Source: Halobacillus shinanisalinarum (GTDB taxonomy: Bacteria; Bacillota; Bacilli; Bacillales; Halobacillaceae). From it: 64,000 nucleotides of DNA. Below are positions 7,919 to 16,119 of the stretch, in pieces. Position 1 is the stretch's first letter. Every line of letters starts with the position of its first letter. The notes beneath the pieces were generated by a model. It did not search any database, was not told the DNA's origin, and was given only the letters and a program-made list of their open reading frames with translations. Made by a program: the position numbers and the translations under genes. The stretch spans positions 1,860,001 through 1,924,000 of the forward strand of contig NZ_CP095074.1 in NCBI RefSeq assembly GCF_022919835.1. The letters run 5' to 3'.

Positions 7919-7990
7919 ATCGTTCGTAAATCTACATTCGAAACCGCGAACGTTCACAAACCGTTTTCTGGTCATTTTCGAACGTTAATA
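7919..7990. promoter_or_regulatory. Candidate res/operator region of the recombinase
   Basis: CGTTCG at 7921 and CGAACG at 7947 are inverted; a third arm CGAACGTT lies at 7979. TTCGAA-type half sites recur between them. Resolvases bind three such subsites just upstream of their own gene. Subsite boundaries cannot be fixed by eye. Confidence 0.4.
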
Positions 7991-8193
7991 GATTACTAGT
8001 AGATGTAAAACTAAACTGTTCGAAAAGGTGTACTTTTACAAACAAACCCAAAACCTTATTGATGGGCCATATTATTGAATAATAGGGATTTTATTAAGAA
8101 AAAATATTAAGTAGAATAATTGGAGTATATTGTAAGTTAGTGATTTGAATTGTAAGGATCCATTGTTGATGTTGATAAAAATTCTTTTATTAT

Positions 8194-8209
8194 AGATTGT
8201 CAACAATCT
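8194..8209. promoter_or_regulatory. Palindromic operator upstream of GntR gene
   Basis: AGATTGTCAACAATCT is a near-perfect palindrome directly abutting a TATAAT (8210-8215). A sibling site lies at 9062-9077 in front of the aldolase gene. The pair fits autoregulation plus control of the catabolic genes by the GntR protein between them. Confidence 0.65.
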
Positions 8210-8287
8210 TATAATTTCTTATAATGAAGATATATTGTAATTTAGGACTACTGGTGGAATCAATAAATTAAAAAGGATGCTTCCAAT

Positions 8288-8968
8288 TTGGATATAAATA
8301 TAAAGAAGAGCTCACTAAAGTATCAAATTGCTGAAGGAATTAAGAAAGAGATTTTTCAGGGTAATTTAGATCCTGGTGATAAGGTGACAGAAAATTATAT
8401 AGCAAAAAAATTAGAGGTTAGCAGAGGTCCTGTACGCGAAGCTATTCAATTACTGGTTATGGAAGGGCTGCTTGTTTCTGTCACTTATAAAGAAACAAGG
8501 GTGAGCAGCATTACAACAGAAGAAGTTACAGAACTGTTAATACCCATGAGGATTAATATGGAAACATTCGCATTAAAAAAGGCATATTCCTCATGGAACG
8601 AACGACACTTTGAAAAATTCGATGAATTAGTAGATAAGATGAAGCGTGCTACCATTTTTAATGATATGCCGCTGTTTAATGAGATAGATCTTCAATTTCA
8701 TGAACTTATTATTGTGTCCTCTAATATGAATAATCTTGCACATCTTTGGGCAGGAATCTTAAATCGCATTCGATTACATTTTGTTCATCAAAACAGGTTG
8801 TCATTGGACTTACAAAAGTTTACAGATGAGCATGAGATACTGTTAAATACTTTTAAAACAGGAGACTTAGAGACTGCTGTCCAAGGGCTAAGGGATCATA
8901 TTATAAATACAAACATGCCCCGAGTGGAATTATTGCCGGACCAAGAAAATGAACATAACAAAGAATAA
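8288..8968 (+). CDS. GntR-family regulator, FadR/FCD subfamily
   Basis: About 226 residues from a TTG start (AAAAGGA 10 nt upstream; no better start). The winged helix spans about residues 8-75: LKYQIAEGIKKEIFQGNLDP, then ISRG-like VSRGPVREAIQLLVMEGLL. The C-terminal FCD domain is all-helical and contains the usual metal/ligand-binding residues (DLQFHELII, and a DEHEILL segment with HIINTN). Such regulators bind an organic-acid ligand and usually repress. A hairpin terminator (8995-9031) follows. The operator at 8194 and its twin at 9062 make the aldolase/BCCT/HD cluster the likely target. Confidence 0.85.
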   Translation: MDINIKKSSLKYQIAEGIKKEIFQGNLDPGDKVTENYIAKKLEVSRGPVREAIQLLVMEGLLVSVTYKETRVSSITTEEVTELLIPMRINMETFALKKAYSSWNERHFEKFDELVDKMKRATIFNDMPLFNEIDLQFHELIIVSSNMNNLAHLWAGILNRIRLHFVHQNRLSLDLQKFTDEHEILLNTFKTGDLETAVQGLRDHIINTNMPRVELLPDQENEHNKE

Positions 8969-8994
8969 TCAATTCAAAAATACTTTCTGAATTT

Positions 8995-9031
8995 GAAGGT
9001 GCTTTTTCAAGAATATTGAAAAAGCACCTTC
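8995..9031 (+). terminator. Terminator after GntR gene
   Basis: GAAGGTGCTTTTTCAA pairs perfectly with TTGAAAAAGCACCTTC around a 5-nt loop. It separates the regulator from the aldolase transcript. Confidence 0.85.
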
Positions 9032-9061
9032 TTTGTGTATCCGAAATTATTGTCGATCATA

Positions 9062-9095
9062 AGATTGTTGACAATGTTACTAGATTTGTTATTAT
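9062..9095 (+). promoter_or_regulatory. Promoter and overlapping GntR operator of the aldolase operon
   Basis: AGATTGTTGACAATGT (9062-9077) matches the operator at 8194 in 13 of 16 positions. Its centre contains a -35 TTGACA (9068-9073); TATTAT at 9090-9095 follows after 16 bp. A repressor bound here would cover the -35 box. A second dyad, ATGAATG/CATTCAT, lies at 9114-9135. Confidence 0.65.
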
Positions 9096-9168
9096 ACTAA
9101 CCATGCTACAAAAATGAATGGCATTATTCATTCATTTTATGCAAACAGATTAAAAGGAGGAATTGAAT

Positions 9169-9963
9169 ATGAAGGGTTACAAGGAAGAGCGTGTTAGTGG
9201 GAAAGGTGTTCAGGATTATTTGCAAAGGCCGATATTTAATAGTGTTGAAGAGGAACGTCTGCACAACAAGCAGCGCTTAACAGCTGCCTTTCGTTTATTT
9301 GCTCGGTTTGGATTTACAGAAGGAATAGCAGGTCATATTACATACCGAGATCCAGAATACAAGAATCATATGTGGGTAAATCCATACGGCATTCCTTTTA
9401 ACAAGATTAAGACCTCAGACCTTGTCTTGGTCAATGAGGAGGGAGAAGTAGTCGAGGGAAAGTATTCTATACATAAATCCGCACTAATGATTCATGCAGG
9501 TGTACACAAAGCAAGACCGGATGTTATTGCTTCTGCCCATGCGCATCCTTTATACGGAAAGACTTGGTCCTCTACAGGAAGGTTGCTAGACCCGCTAACA
9601 CAAGATGCATGTGCATTTTATAACGATCATTCTGTATCGGATGAATTTTCAGGTGTTGTATATGAGGAAGATGAGGGACAAAGAATCGCAAGAGCATTAG
9701 GAAATAATAAAGCTGCCTTTTTGAGGAGTCATGGACCGTTAACAGTTGGACAGTCTGTAGACTCCGCAGCCTTTTGGTTCATCACACTGGAGCGTTCCTG
9801 CCAAGCTCAATTGTTAGCCGAGGCAGCTGGCATTGTTAATCCTATAGATGAAGAAAATGCAGCATTAACAGCTGAACAAGTTGGAAGGGAACAAGATGGA
9901 TGGGATAATTTTCAACCATTGTGGGAGCGAATTGTCAGCGAACAGCCTGATTTACTGGATTAA
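9169..9963 (+). CDS. Class II aldolase/adducin family protein
   Basis: 264 residues from ATG 9169, preceded by GGAGG (9155-9160). Zn-binding motifs of the family are visible: SAHAHPLYGKT near residue 125 and FLRSHGPLTVG near 188, with the GIAGHITYRD phosphate/substrate-loop region near 48. Members cleave or epimerise hydroxylated carbon chains, or decarboxylate, depending on subfamily; the substrate here cannot be read off. It is the first gene of an operon with a BCCT transporter and a PhnZ-like HD protein, so the substrate is probably a product of the imported compound. Confidence 0.85.
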   Translation: MKGYKEERVSGKGVQDYLQRPIFNSVEEERLHNKQRLTAAFRLFARFGFTEGIAGHITYRDPEYKNHMWVNPYGIPFNKIKTSDLVLVNEEGEVVEGKYSIHKSALMIHAGVHKARPDVIASAHAHPLYGKTWSSTGRLLDPLTQDACAFYNDHSVSDEFSGVVYEEDEGQRIARALGNNKAAFLRSHGPLTVGQSVDSAAFWFITLERSCQAQLLAEAAGIVNPIDEENAALTAEQVGREQDGWDNFQPLWERIVSEQPDLLD

Positions 9964-10057
9964 TTCATTAGAAGTGTGAAATGAAATGCTATTAAAGATA
10001 ATGTTTTATTACATCTATAAAAAATAGGAGAAGGGGGATATTATTAATAAAAAAGAA

Positions 10058-11620
10058 ATGGAAAAACAAATGAACAATAAGTCGTATGATGTACCTCTTA
10101 TTGTTATAAGTCTATTCATAGTATCAGTTATCGTGGTGTTTTTAGGGCTACTTCCTGAAAAGGGAACAGCGTTTGCTAATAAGGTATTTGTATTTTTAAC
10201 TAACTTATTTGGCGCGCCTATACTCTTATTTACATTTGGTGTTGTAGCATTTTTGGTTTATATTTCCTTTAGTAAGTATGGAGATATTCGACTTGGAAAA
10301 GAAAAACCTCAATTTTCAACAAAAAGTTGGATAGCGATGATGTTAACTGCTGGCTTAGGATCTGCAACGGTTTATTGGGCTTTTACCGAATGGGCTTTTT
10401 ATTATAACACTCCCGGTTTGGGAGCGGAACCTCAGACCAGTGCAGCTTATGAGTGGGCGCTTGCTTATAATTTCTTTCATTGGGGAATAAGTGCTTGGGC
10501 TCTGTACTGTATAGCTGCTTTACCTATTGCTTACCATTTTTATGTTCGAAAGAATAAGGGGTTAAGCCTTAGTTCGGTTGTTGGAGAAGTTACTGGTTTT
10601 AAATCAAACGGCGTTGTTGGAAAAATTGTTGATATTATTTTTATTTTCACTTGTCTTGGTGGACTAAGTATTACATTAGGGTTAAGTGTCCCGTTATTGT
10701 CGCAAGGAATGGCTAGTATTCTTGGTATAGAAACAAGCTTTACTATCGACTTGATTATCATCCTAATCATTTCTGTTGTCTTCACTCTAAGTGCCTATTT
10801 AGGTATTGAGAAAGGTGTTAAAAGAATTACAGATCTTAATAGTGTGTTTGTGCTTGGATTTATTGGTCTCATTTTTCTTATTGGACCTACCACGTTTATG
10901 ATAAATAACTCCACAAATGCGGTGGGGTTGATGGTTCAAAACTTTGTTCACATGAGTTTATGGACGGACCCTATAGAAAATGGTTCTTTTCCAAATGATT
11001 GGACCATCTTTTATTGGCTTTATTGGATTACTTATGCACCATTTATGGGTGTGTTTGTCACTAGGATATCAAGAGGTAGGAAGATTAAAGAACTTATTTT
11101 TAACATGCTGATAAGTGGAAGTTTAGGATGTTGGATTTTCTTTGGTATCTTACAAAACATTAGTATGGACAGAGATATTCGAGGCATTGTTGATGTATCG
11201 GGAAGTCTAGATGTGGATGGAGGAAATCAAGCTATTATTGATGTTTTAAACACATTGCCTTTATCAACATTTTTCATCCTATTTTTCGTGGTTGTGTCCA
11301 TGCTATTTTTAGCATCTACTTTGGATTCAGCTTCCTATACCCTTGCAGCTACGGCAACAAAAGGGCTTAAAGACCATGAAGATCCTTCTCCTTTTCATAG
11401 ATTATTTTGGTGTTTGGTCATTGTTTTAGTACCGTTAACTATAATTTTTATCAATGCTCCTATGAATACTATAAAGACGGCTGCCATTGTTACATCCATT
11501 CCTTTAATATTCGTATTGCTTATCATGATTTACGGTTTGGTTAAATGGATGAGAGAAGACTTCGGTGATACGTCTGCCCATGTTATCAAAGAAAAGAACA
11601 AACGAAAAAAAGCAAGCTAA
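10058..11620 (+). CDS. BCCT-family transporter
   Basis: About 520 residues with 12 hydrophobic segments and the BCCT signature (GDIRLGKEKPQFSTKSW near residue 75, WAFTEWAFYY near 110). BCCT proteins import quaternary ammonium or sulfonium compounds such as betaine, choline, carnitine and DMSP, driven by Na+ or H+ or by exchange. The substrate-site segment usually written FYWAWW reads FYWLYWITYAPFMGVF here, so one Trp of the aromatic box is Tyr and Ala is Leu; glycine betaine may not be the main substrate. The annotated ATG is 20 nt from the nearest Shine-Dalgarno; an in-frame ATT at 10043 lies 5 nt after AAGGGGG and may be the true start. Cotranscribed with neighbours. Confidence 0.9.
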   Translation: MEKQMNNKSYDVPLIVISLFIVSVIVVFLGLLPEKGTAFANKVFVFLTNLFGAPILLFTFGVVAFLVYISFSKYGDIRLGKEKPQFSTKSWIAMMLTAGLGSATVYWAFTEWAFYYNTPGLGAEPQTSAAYEWALAYNFFHWGISAWALYCIAALPIAYHFYVRKNKGLSLSSVVGEVTGFKSNGVVGKIVDIIFIFTCLGGLSITLGLSVPLLSQGMASILGIETSFTIDLIIILIISVVFTLSAYLGIEKGVKRITDLNSVFVLGFIGLIFLIGPTTFMINNSTNAVGLMVQNFVHMSLWTDPIENGSFPNDWTIFYWLYWITYAPFMGVFVTRISRGRKIKELIFNMLISGSLGCWIFFGILQNISMDRDIRGIVDVSGSLDVDGGNQAIIDVLNTLPLSTFFILFFVVVSMLFLASTLDSASYTLAATATKGLKDHEDPSPFHRLFWCLVIVLVPLTIIFINAPMNTIKTAAIVTSIPLIFVLLIMIYGLVKWMREDFGDTSAHVIKEKNKRKKAS

Positions 11621-11697
11621 CACGATGATTAGTTCATATTTTTGAAAATTAAATTCTTAATAAATTTCTTAGTAAAGCATTAAAGGAGGATATATCA

Positions 11698-12255
11698 ATG
11701 CAAAAAGTAGTTGATTTCAGGAAAATGGTAGAGGGCACAAAAGAGGAATTTGAATATCTGGAAAAACTAGAGGAAGGTTTCAATACAGGACTTCCTGACC
11801 GTTTACTAAAAAAGTTGGATGAATTGAAAAATAGCTTTAGTGGCTATCGAATATCTCGATATGAGCATTCTTTACAATCTGCAACCAGAGCGTATCAAAA
11901 TAACGAAGATGAAGATATGATTGTGGCAGCTTTATTACATGATATTGGAGATGAGTTGGCACCACATACTCATGGTGAAATGGTTGCAGCTATCCTCAAG
12001 CCATTTGTTTCTGAAAAGGCAACATGGATTGTGAAACACCATGGAGTATTTCAGCAGCATTATATGGCTCATATGACAGAAACAGAAAAAAATGCTCGAG
12101 ATATCTTCAAAGACAACCCTTTTTATCAAGCATGTGTGAATTTCTGTGAGAATTACGATCAGAATTGCTTTGACCCCGACTTCGAGTATTTACCAGTGGA
12201 GTTTTTTGAGCCGATGGTAAGAAAAGTCTTTACACGTTCTCCTAAATTTGAGTAA
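11698..12255 (+). CDS. HD-domain protein, PhnZ/TmpB-like oxygenase candidate
   Basis: 185 residues; ATG with AAGGAGG 9 nt upstream. An HD domain with VAALLHDIGDELAPHTHGE near residue 78 and IVKHHG near 112 gives the His/Asp set for two metals. The RYEHSLQSATRAY segment just before the HD core resembles the EHSLQ segment of PhnZ, a mixed-valence di-iron oxygenase that cleaves the C-P bond of hydroxy-phosphonates, and of its relative TmpB. A plain phosphohydrolase is the alternative. The partners (quaternary-amine transporter, aldolase) favour oxidative cleavage of a small imported compound. Last gene of the operon, closed by a strong terminator. Confidence 0.75.
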   Translation: MQKVVDFRKMVEGTKEEFEYLEKLEEGFNTGLPDRLLKKLDELKNSFSGYRISRYEHSLQSATRAYQNNEDEDMIVAALLHDIGDELAPHTHGEMVAAILKPFVSEKATWIVKHHGVFQQHYMAHMTETEKNARDIFKDNPFYQACVNFCENYDQNCFDPDFEYLPVEFFEPMVRKVFTRSPKFE

Positions 12256-12273
12256 TGCCTTCTAAATATCAAG

Positions 12274-12314
12274 CAATAAAAAGGAAATGGCTATGCACCA
12301 TTTCCTTTTTATTG
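12274..12314 (+). terminator. Terminator of the aldolase-BCCT-HD operon
   Basis: A perfect 17-bp stem (CAATAAAAAGGAAATGG with its complement) around a 7-nt loop, symmetrical enough to work both ways. Confidence 0.85.
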
Positions 12315-12562
12315 TTTGTATCACTTAATATTACTTACTCCATAATACGATAGGGCGCAATTACGAAGTAATAAAAGTCTAATTCCTCATCATTTTAAAG
12401 GAGAAATTAGGCTTTATTGTATTTAGTTACTCTTTTAAATTTTAAATCCACCTGATGCTACCACATGCTACCACTTAGAGTAAACAATTTACGATGAGAG
12501 AATTTGTTAAGCCAATCCATCATTTTGCTCCTGGTGACAGCTTCGTTGGCACTATCCAGAGT

Positions 12563-12912
12563 TTAACCCCTTACGACAAATAATCCTGAAATAATACGCC
12601 ATTTATTGCTAAAATTCACATGAATTCTATACTTTGGACGCTCGTTATCAAAAACGAACGTTATTGATAAGGGTGTGGACTTATGCTCAAAAGGGGTATC
12701 TTCCTGAAACGGGCCAGATTCATATAAAAAGTCGATCTCCTTGTAAATTGAGAAATCGACTTTCTTGCTTCGTCCGAAGATAGGTTTCACATGTTCGGTG
12801 GTTTCTTGATATAGCTTGACAAATTCTTCTGTACGCTGACTAATGCCATTGCCAGTTCCACTTTTTTAGGAATTGGCAATGGCCTAGGATGTCTAAGAAT
12901 ATTTGGATACAT
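12563..12912 (-). pseudogene. Frameshifted gene of unknown function
   Basis: An ATG at 12912 with AGGAG upstream begins MYPNILRHPRPLPIPKK and then loses frame; a second frame picks up as GNGISQRTEEFVKLYQETTE, runs through HVKPIFGRSKKVDFSIYKEI and ends GLFVVRG at 12563. Combined length would be about 115 residues. Both parts look protein-like and share direction and spacing, so a frameshift near 12850-12870 is the simplest reading. Family not recognised. Confidence 0.45.
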
Positions 12913-12992
12913 TTTTTTCTCCTCTACACAATTTTTGAAATTTTGTTATTCTTTTAGTAAATTTTGGCTGAGGGAGCTGACCGTCTATTTTT

Positions 12993-13115
12993 TTATAATT
13001 CTTCATATGATATTCCACTTGAAATTTTAGCTGTCCACTCGTCTTCTTTCTTTTTAACTTCTAACGCCTTTTGCAATACTGTATGAAGAATGACCAGTAT
13101 AGCCTTTAGGCAATG
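12993..13115 (-). pseudogene. Short fragment, unknown
   Basis: A start-less frame reads ILVILHTVLQKALEVKKKED, then WTAKISSGISYEEL and stops at 12993, 80 bp before the ATG at 12912. Charged helical end of some small protein; could be the 3' end of the first gene of a former pair. Weak. Confidence 0.25.
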
Positions 13116-13186
13116 TTACCTAGAGGTTTATTTTTAAAACAGTAATATAGAAAATTCTGCATCGTTAAGTCTTTAGTAGACTTTTC

Positions 13187-14108
13187 TTATTGTTTATCGC
13201 TTCTAACATAACTATCAGTCATCTTCTCAAGAGTATAACGCGGAGCAAATCCCCATTGACGTTTTGCTTCAGAGCAGTCGATTGCATTTGGCCAGCTATC
13301 GGCAATACCTTGACGCACAGGATCAACATTATAATATAGTGAAAAATCTGGAAGATGTTTTCTAATCTCAATTGCAACCATCTCTGGATTCACACTCATT
13401 GTACTAATATTGAATGCATTACGATCTTCAAGTTTTTTACCATCTGCTTCCATCAACTGGATTATCGCATCAATGGCATCTTCCATATACATCATATCTA
13501 AGCATGCATCTTTGTCGAGAAAAGATGTGTACTTTCCAGATTTCATAGCTTCAAAGTATATTTCAACTGCATAATCTGTCGTACCTCCACCGGGTTCTTT
13601 TACATGAGATATTAAGCCAGGGAAACGTATACCTCTTGTATCAACTCCGAACTTTGTATAATAGTAATCACAAAGTAGTTCTCCTGATACTTTATTTACA
13701 CCATACATAGTGTTTGGTCTTTGAATAGTGACCTGTGGCGTATTTTCCTTTGGTGTAGTTGGTCCAAAAGCGCCTATTGAACTTGGGGTGAAAAACTTTA
13801 GATTATAAAGCCTCGCAACTTCGAGTGCATTTACAAGTCCACCCATGTTAATATCCCACTCAACCTGAGGATTTTCCTCACATGTAGCACTTAGTATTGA
13901 TGCCATATGTAGTATTGTATCTGGCTTAAATTCTTCTACGATTTCTTTCATACTTTCAAAGTCTCTAACCTCTAGTATTCTTAAATGTTTACTTATTAAA
14001 TCATCATTGTTCGACTCCATAATATCTTTCGCCATACTTCTCCATCAGCTTGAACGTTAGCTCAGTACCTATCTGTCCTAGTGCTCCTGTAATTATAATT
14101 CTTTTCAT
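13187..14108 (-). pseudogene. tdh: L-threonine 3-dehydrogenase, SDR type, frameshifted
   Basis: ATG 14108 follows AAGGAGG and begins MKRIIITGALGQIGTELTFK, the Rossmann GxxGxxG of the short-chain (UDP-galactose-epimerase-like) threonine dehydrogenases. The frame shifts by one base near 14035; the next frame continues [20 protein letters not shown] to the end. Later motifs are intact: [16 protein letters not shown] (YxxxK), [15 protein letters not shown], and [11 protein letters not shown]. The enzyme oxidises L-threonine to 2-amino-3-oxobutyrate. Length about 306 if repaired, close to the family's 310-320. Either a recent pseudogene or a sequencing slip. It lies after the amino-acid ABC genes on the same strand, separated by an IS630 remnant. 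Confidence 0.85.
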
Positions 14109-14204
14109 ATTTTCCTCCTTAATGTATGTATTTTAGTCAATTATTTACATCTAAACTTTGAGACTGTTATGAAGTGTTCATAATTAAGTATCTCTAATTT
14201 CTAT

Positions 14205-14613
14205 CTATATAAGTTGAACTTAATTTTTATATTTATCACTTTCGGGTAAACACCAAGTAAAGTATGCTTTTCTACGTTTCCTCTCGAAAATTTGACTCTT
14301 ACCCAACGTTTAAAATCGTCATGATCTTAGACAATGCGCAGATTCATCATGCCAAATTGATTCAGCCATTCCTGGAAGAAAATCGAGACCGAATTGAGCT
14401 GGTATTCTTACCTCCTTACAGTCCACAATTGAACTTGATGGAAGGCGTCTGGAAATGGCTGAAAGAAATGGTCATTAACAATGTCTTTTTTAGCAGTGTC
14501 CAGAAAATTATCCTCGCTGTTCGTGCGTTTCTTAAAGACGTCAAGTAGCGAAGAAAAGAAGCGATTATTCGCTTATGTGTTCGACTATAAAATATTTGTT
14601 CAACTTATATAGC
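14205..14613. mobile_element. IS630-family remnant with both terminal repeats
   Basis: CTATATAAGTTGAAC at 14205-14219 is repeated inverted as GTTCAACTTATATAG at 14599-14613, a perfect 15-bp pair. Only about 410 bp separate the ends, against roughly 1.1 kb for an intact copy, so the front of the element is deleted while the ends survive. The right end is 2 bp from the stop of the ABC permease gene at 14616. It could still move if a full-length copy supplies transposase. Confidence 0.8.
14264..14548 (+). pseudogene. IS630 transposase, C-terminal part
   Basis: The reading frame holds the second half of the DDE domain: IVMILDNAQIHHAKLIQPFL (second Asp), then FLPPYSPQLNLMEGVWKWLK (final Glu). The first Asp and the N-terminal HTH are missing, so the protein is inactive. 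Confidence 0.85.
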
Positions 14614-14615
14614 AG

Positions 14616-15308
14616 CTAAGTTCTTCTTGCTAAAGATGATTCATATTTGTTAGTCAGTGTAACTACAATATATGCAATTCCCCAATACATTAAAGCAGCT
14701 ACAATAAACGCTTCAACATAATATGAGTTTGAAGCTGCAATAAGTCTAGCTTCAGCAAATATGTCAACTACAGTAATCATAAACCCTAATGAAATTGCCT
14801 TCATTACAACTAAAAATGCATTCCCAAACTCCGGTAATGCCTCCACAAGTGCCTGAGGAGTTATAATTCTAAGAAATGCCTGGAAAGGCGTATATCCTAA
14901 TGATCGTGCAGCTTCTATTTGTCCATAACTTACCGAGAGAAATGAAGCTCTTATTGTTTCTGCTTGAAATGATGATACTGTTAGTGATACAGCAACTATG
15001 AGTATAACAACAGGTGACATATTATGAGGATTATAATCTAAGTTTAGTAAATTTGTAAAAAAGCTAACAATCCCAGGTAGGGAATAATACATTATAAAGA
15101 TAAACACAATTAATGGTGTACCTCTCATAAATAACTTAAACAACATAACAATTTGCTTAATTACAGGCACATTATATTCCTGAATTAATGCCATTACAGT
15201 ACCCACTAAAATAGATAAGATAAATATAGTGACAGCTAGTGCAACAGTTTGTGGAACTACATTTAATATTCCAAAAAAGTTCTCAACTAATATCTCAAAA
15301 TTAAGCAT
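14616..15308 (-). CDS. Polar amino acid ABC transporter, permease 2
   Basis: 230 residues, about five membrane helices, with the EAA loop of HisM/GlnP-type permeases (EAARSLGYTPFQAFLRIITP near residue 145). It starts one base after the stop of the other permease (15309), so the two are translationally coupled and probably form a heterodimer in the membrane. Works with the ATPase at 16975 and the lipoprotein at 16120. The IS630 remnant abuts its 3' end. Confidence 0.9.
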   Translation of the reverse strand: MLNFEILVENFFGILNVVPQTVALAVTIFILSILVGTVMALIQEYNVPVIKQIVMLFKLFMRGTPLIVFIFIMYYSLPGIVSFFTNLLNLDYNPHNMSPVVILIVAVSLTVSSFQAETIRASFLSVSYGQIEAARSLGYTPFQAFLRIITPQALVEALPEFGNAFLVVMKAISLGFMITVVDIFAEARLIAASNSYYVEAFIVAALMYWGIAYIVVTLTNKYESSLARRT

Positions 15309-16016
15309 TTACATCCCCCTTGCATTAAGTCCCGAATCCAACTTATATTTTCTTGTTTTCTTTTCAAATAGACGAACCATACCATCTGAAAGAAATGTAA
15401 AAATAATATAAATTATCGCAACGGTAATAAATACTGTTACCTGGTTCATTCCAAACGATGCTGCTGCAATTAACTCTGCGCGTCCCATAATATCAGCGAC
15501 ACCTAGAGCAAAAACAAGCGAAGTATCATGTATTAAGTGGATCAAGGCGTTCCCCCATCCAGGCAAAGCAACAGGTACAACTTGAGGAAGTATAATTCTA
15601 AAGAATTTTTTAGTTGGAGTATAACCAAAGCTATCTGCAGCTTCGTGTTGCCCCTTATCGACTGCTTTATATGCTGCTCTTAAAACTTCAGTAAGATAAC
15701 CACCATGATATAATGTCAAAGCCAAAATAGCAGCAACAGTAGCACTTAGATTACTAGCATCAATACCAAAGTTTGCTAAAATTGGTGGTAATGCATAATA
15801 AACTAAAAACAATTGAATAATGATTGGTACACTTCTTGTAAATGATGAAATTACTACAGTAAATTGCTTAAGTACAGGTATATCTTTAACGTTAATCATG
15901 GTAAGTAATGATCCAAGTAATAACCCTAATACAGCGGATACCACTAAAATAATTAAAGAAACATGAGCTACTTCTAACAATAAAGATATTATTTCTAGTG
16001 TATTTGGTGCATCCAT
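15309..16016 (-). CDS. Polar amino acid ABC transporter, permease 1
   Basis: About 235 residues from ATG 16016 (MDAPNTLEI; AAGGGGAG about 9 nt upstream; upstream in-frame ATGs lack spacing). Five to six membrane segments and the EAA loop EAADSFGYTPTKKFFRIILP. Family HisQ/GltJ. Directly coupled to permease 2. The operon order is ATPase, binding protein, permease 1, permease 2. Confidence 0.88.
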   Translation of the reverse strand: MDAPNTLEIISLLLEVAHVSLIILVVSAVLGLLLGSLLTMINVKDIPVLKQFTVVISSFTRSVPIIIQLFLVYYALPPILANFGIDASNLSATVAAILALTLYHGGYLTEVLRAAYKAVDKGQHEAADSFGYTPTKKFFRIILPQVVPVALPGWGNALIHLIHDTSLVFALGVADIMGRAELIAAASFGMNQVTVFITVAIIYIIFTFLSDGMVRLFEKKTRKYKLDSGLNARGM

Positions 16017-16119
16017 ACCGATGATTCTCCCCTTCATAAATAAATTTAATGCCCCATTATAAGTAAATTCATTCTCTTTTCTTATAATGGGGCACAACCA
16101 TCAGATTAATTAAAATCTT

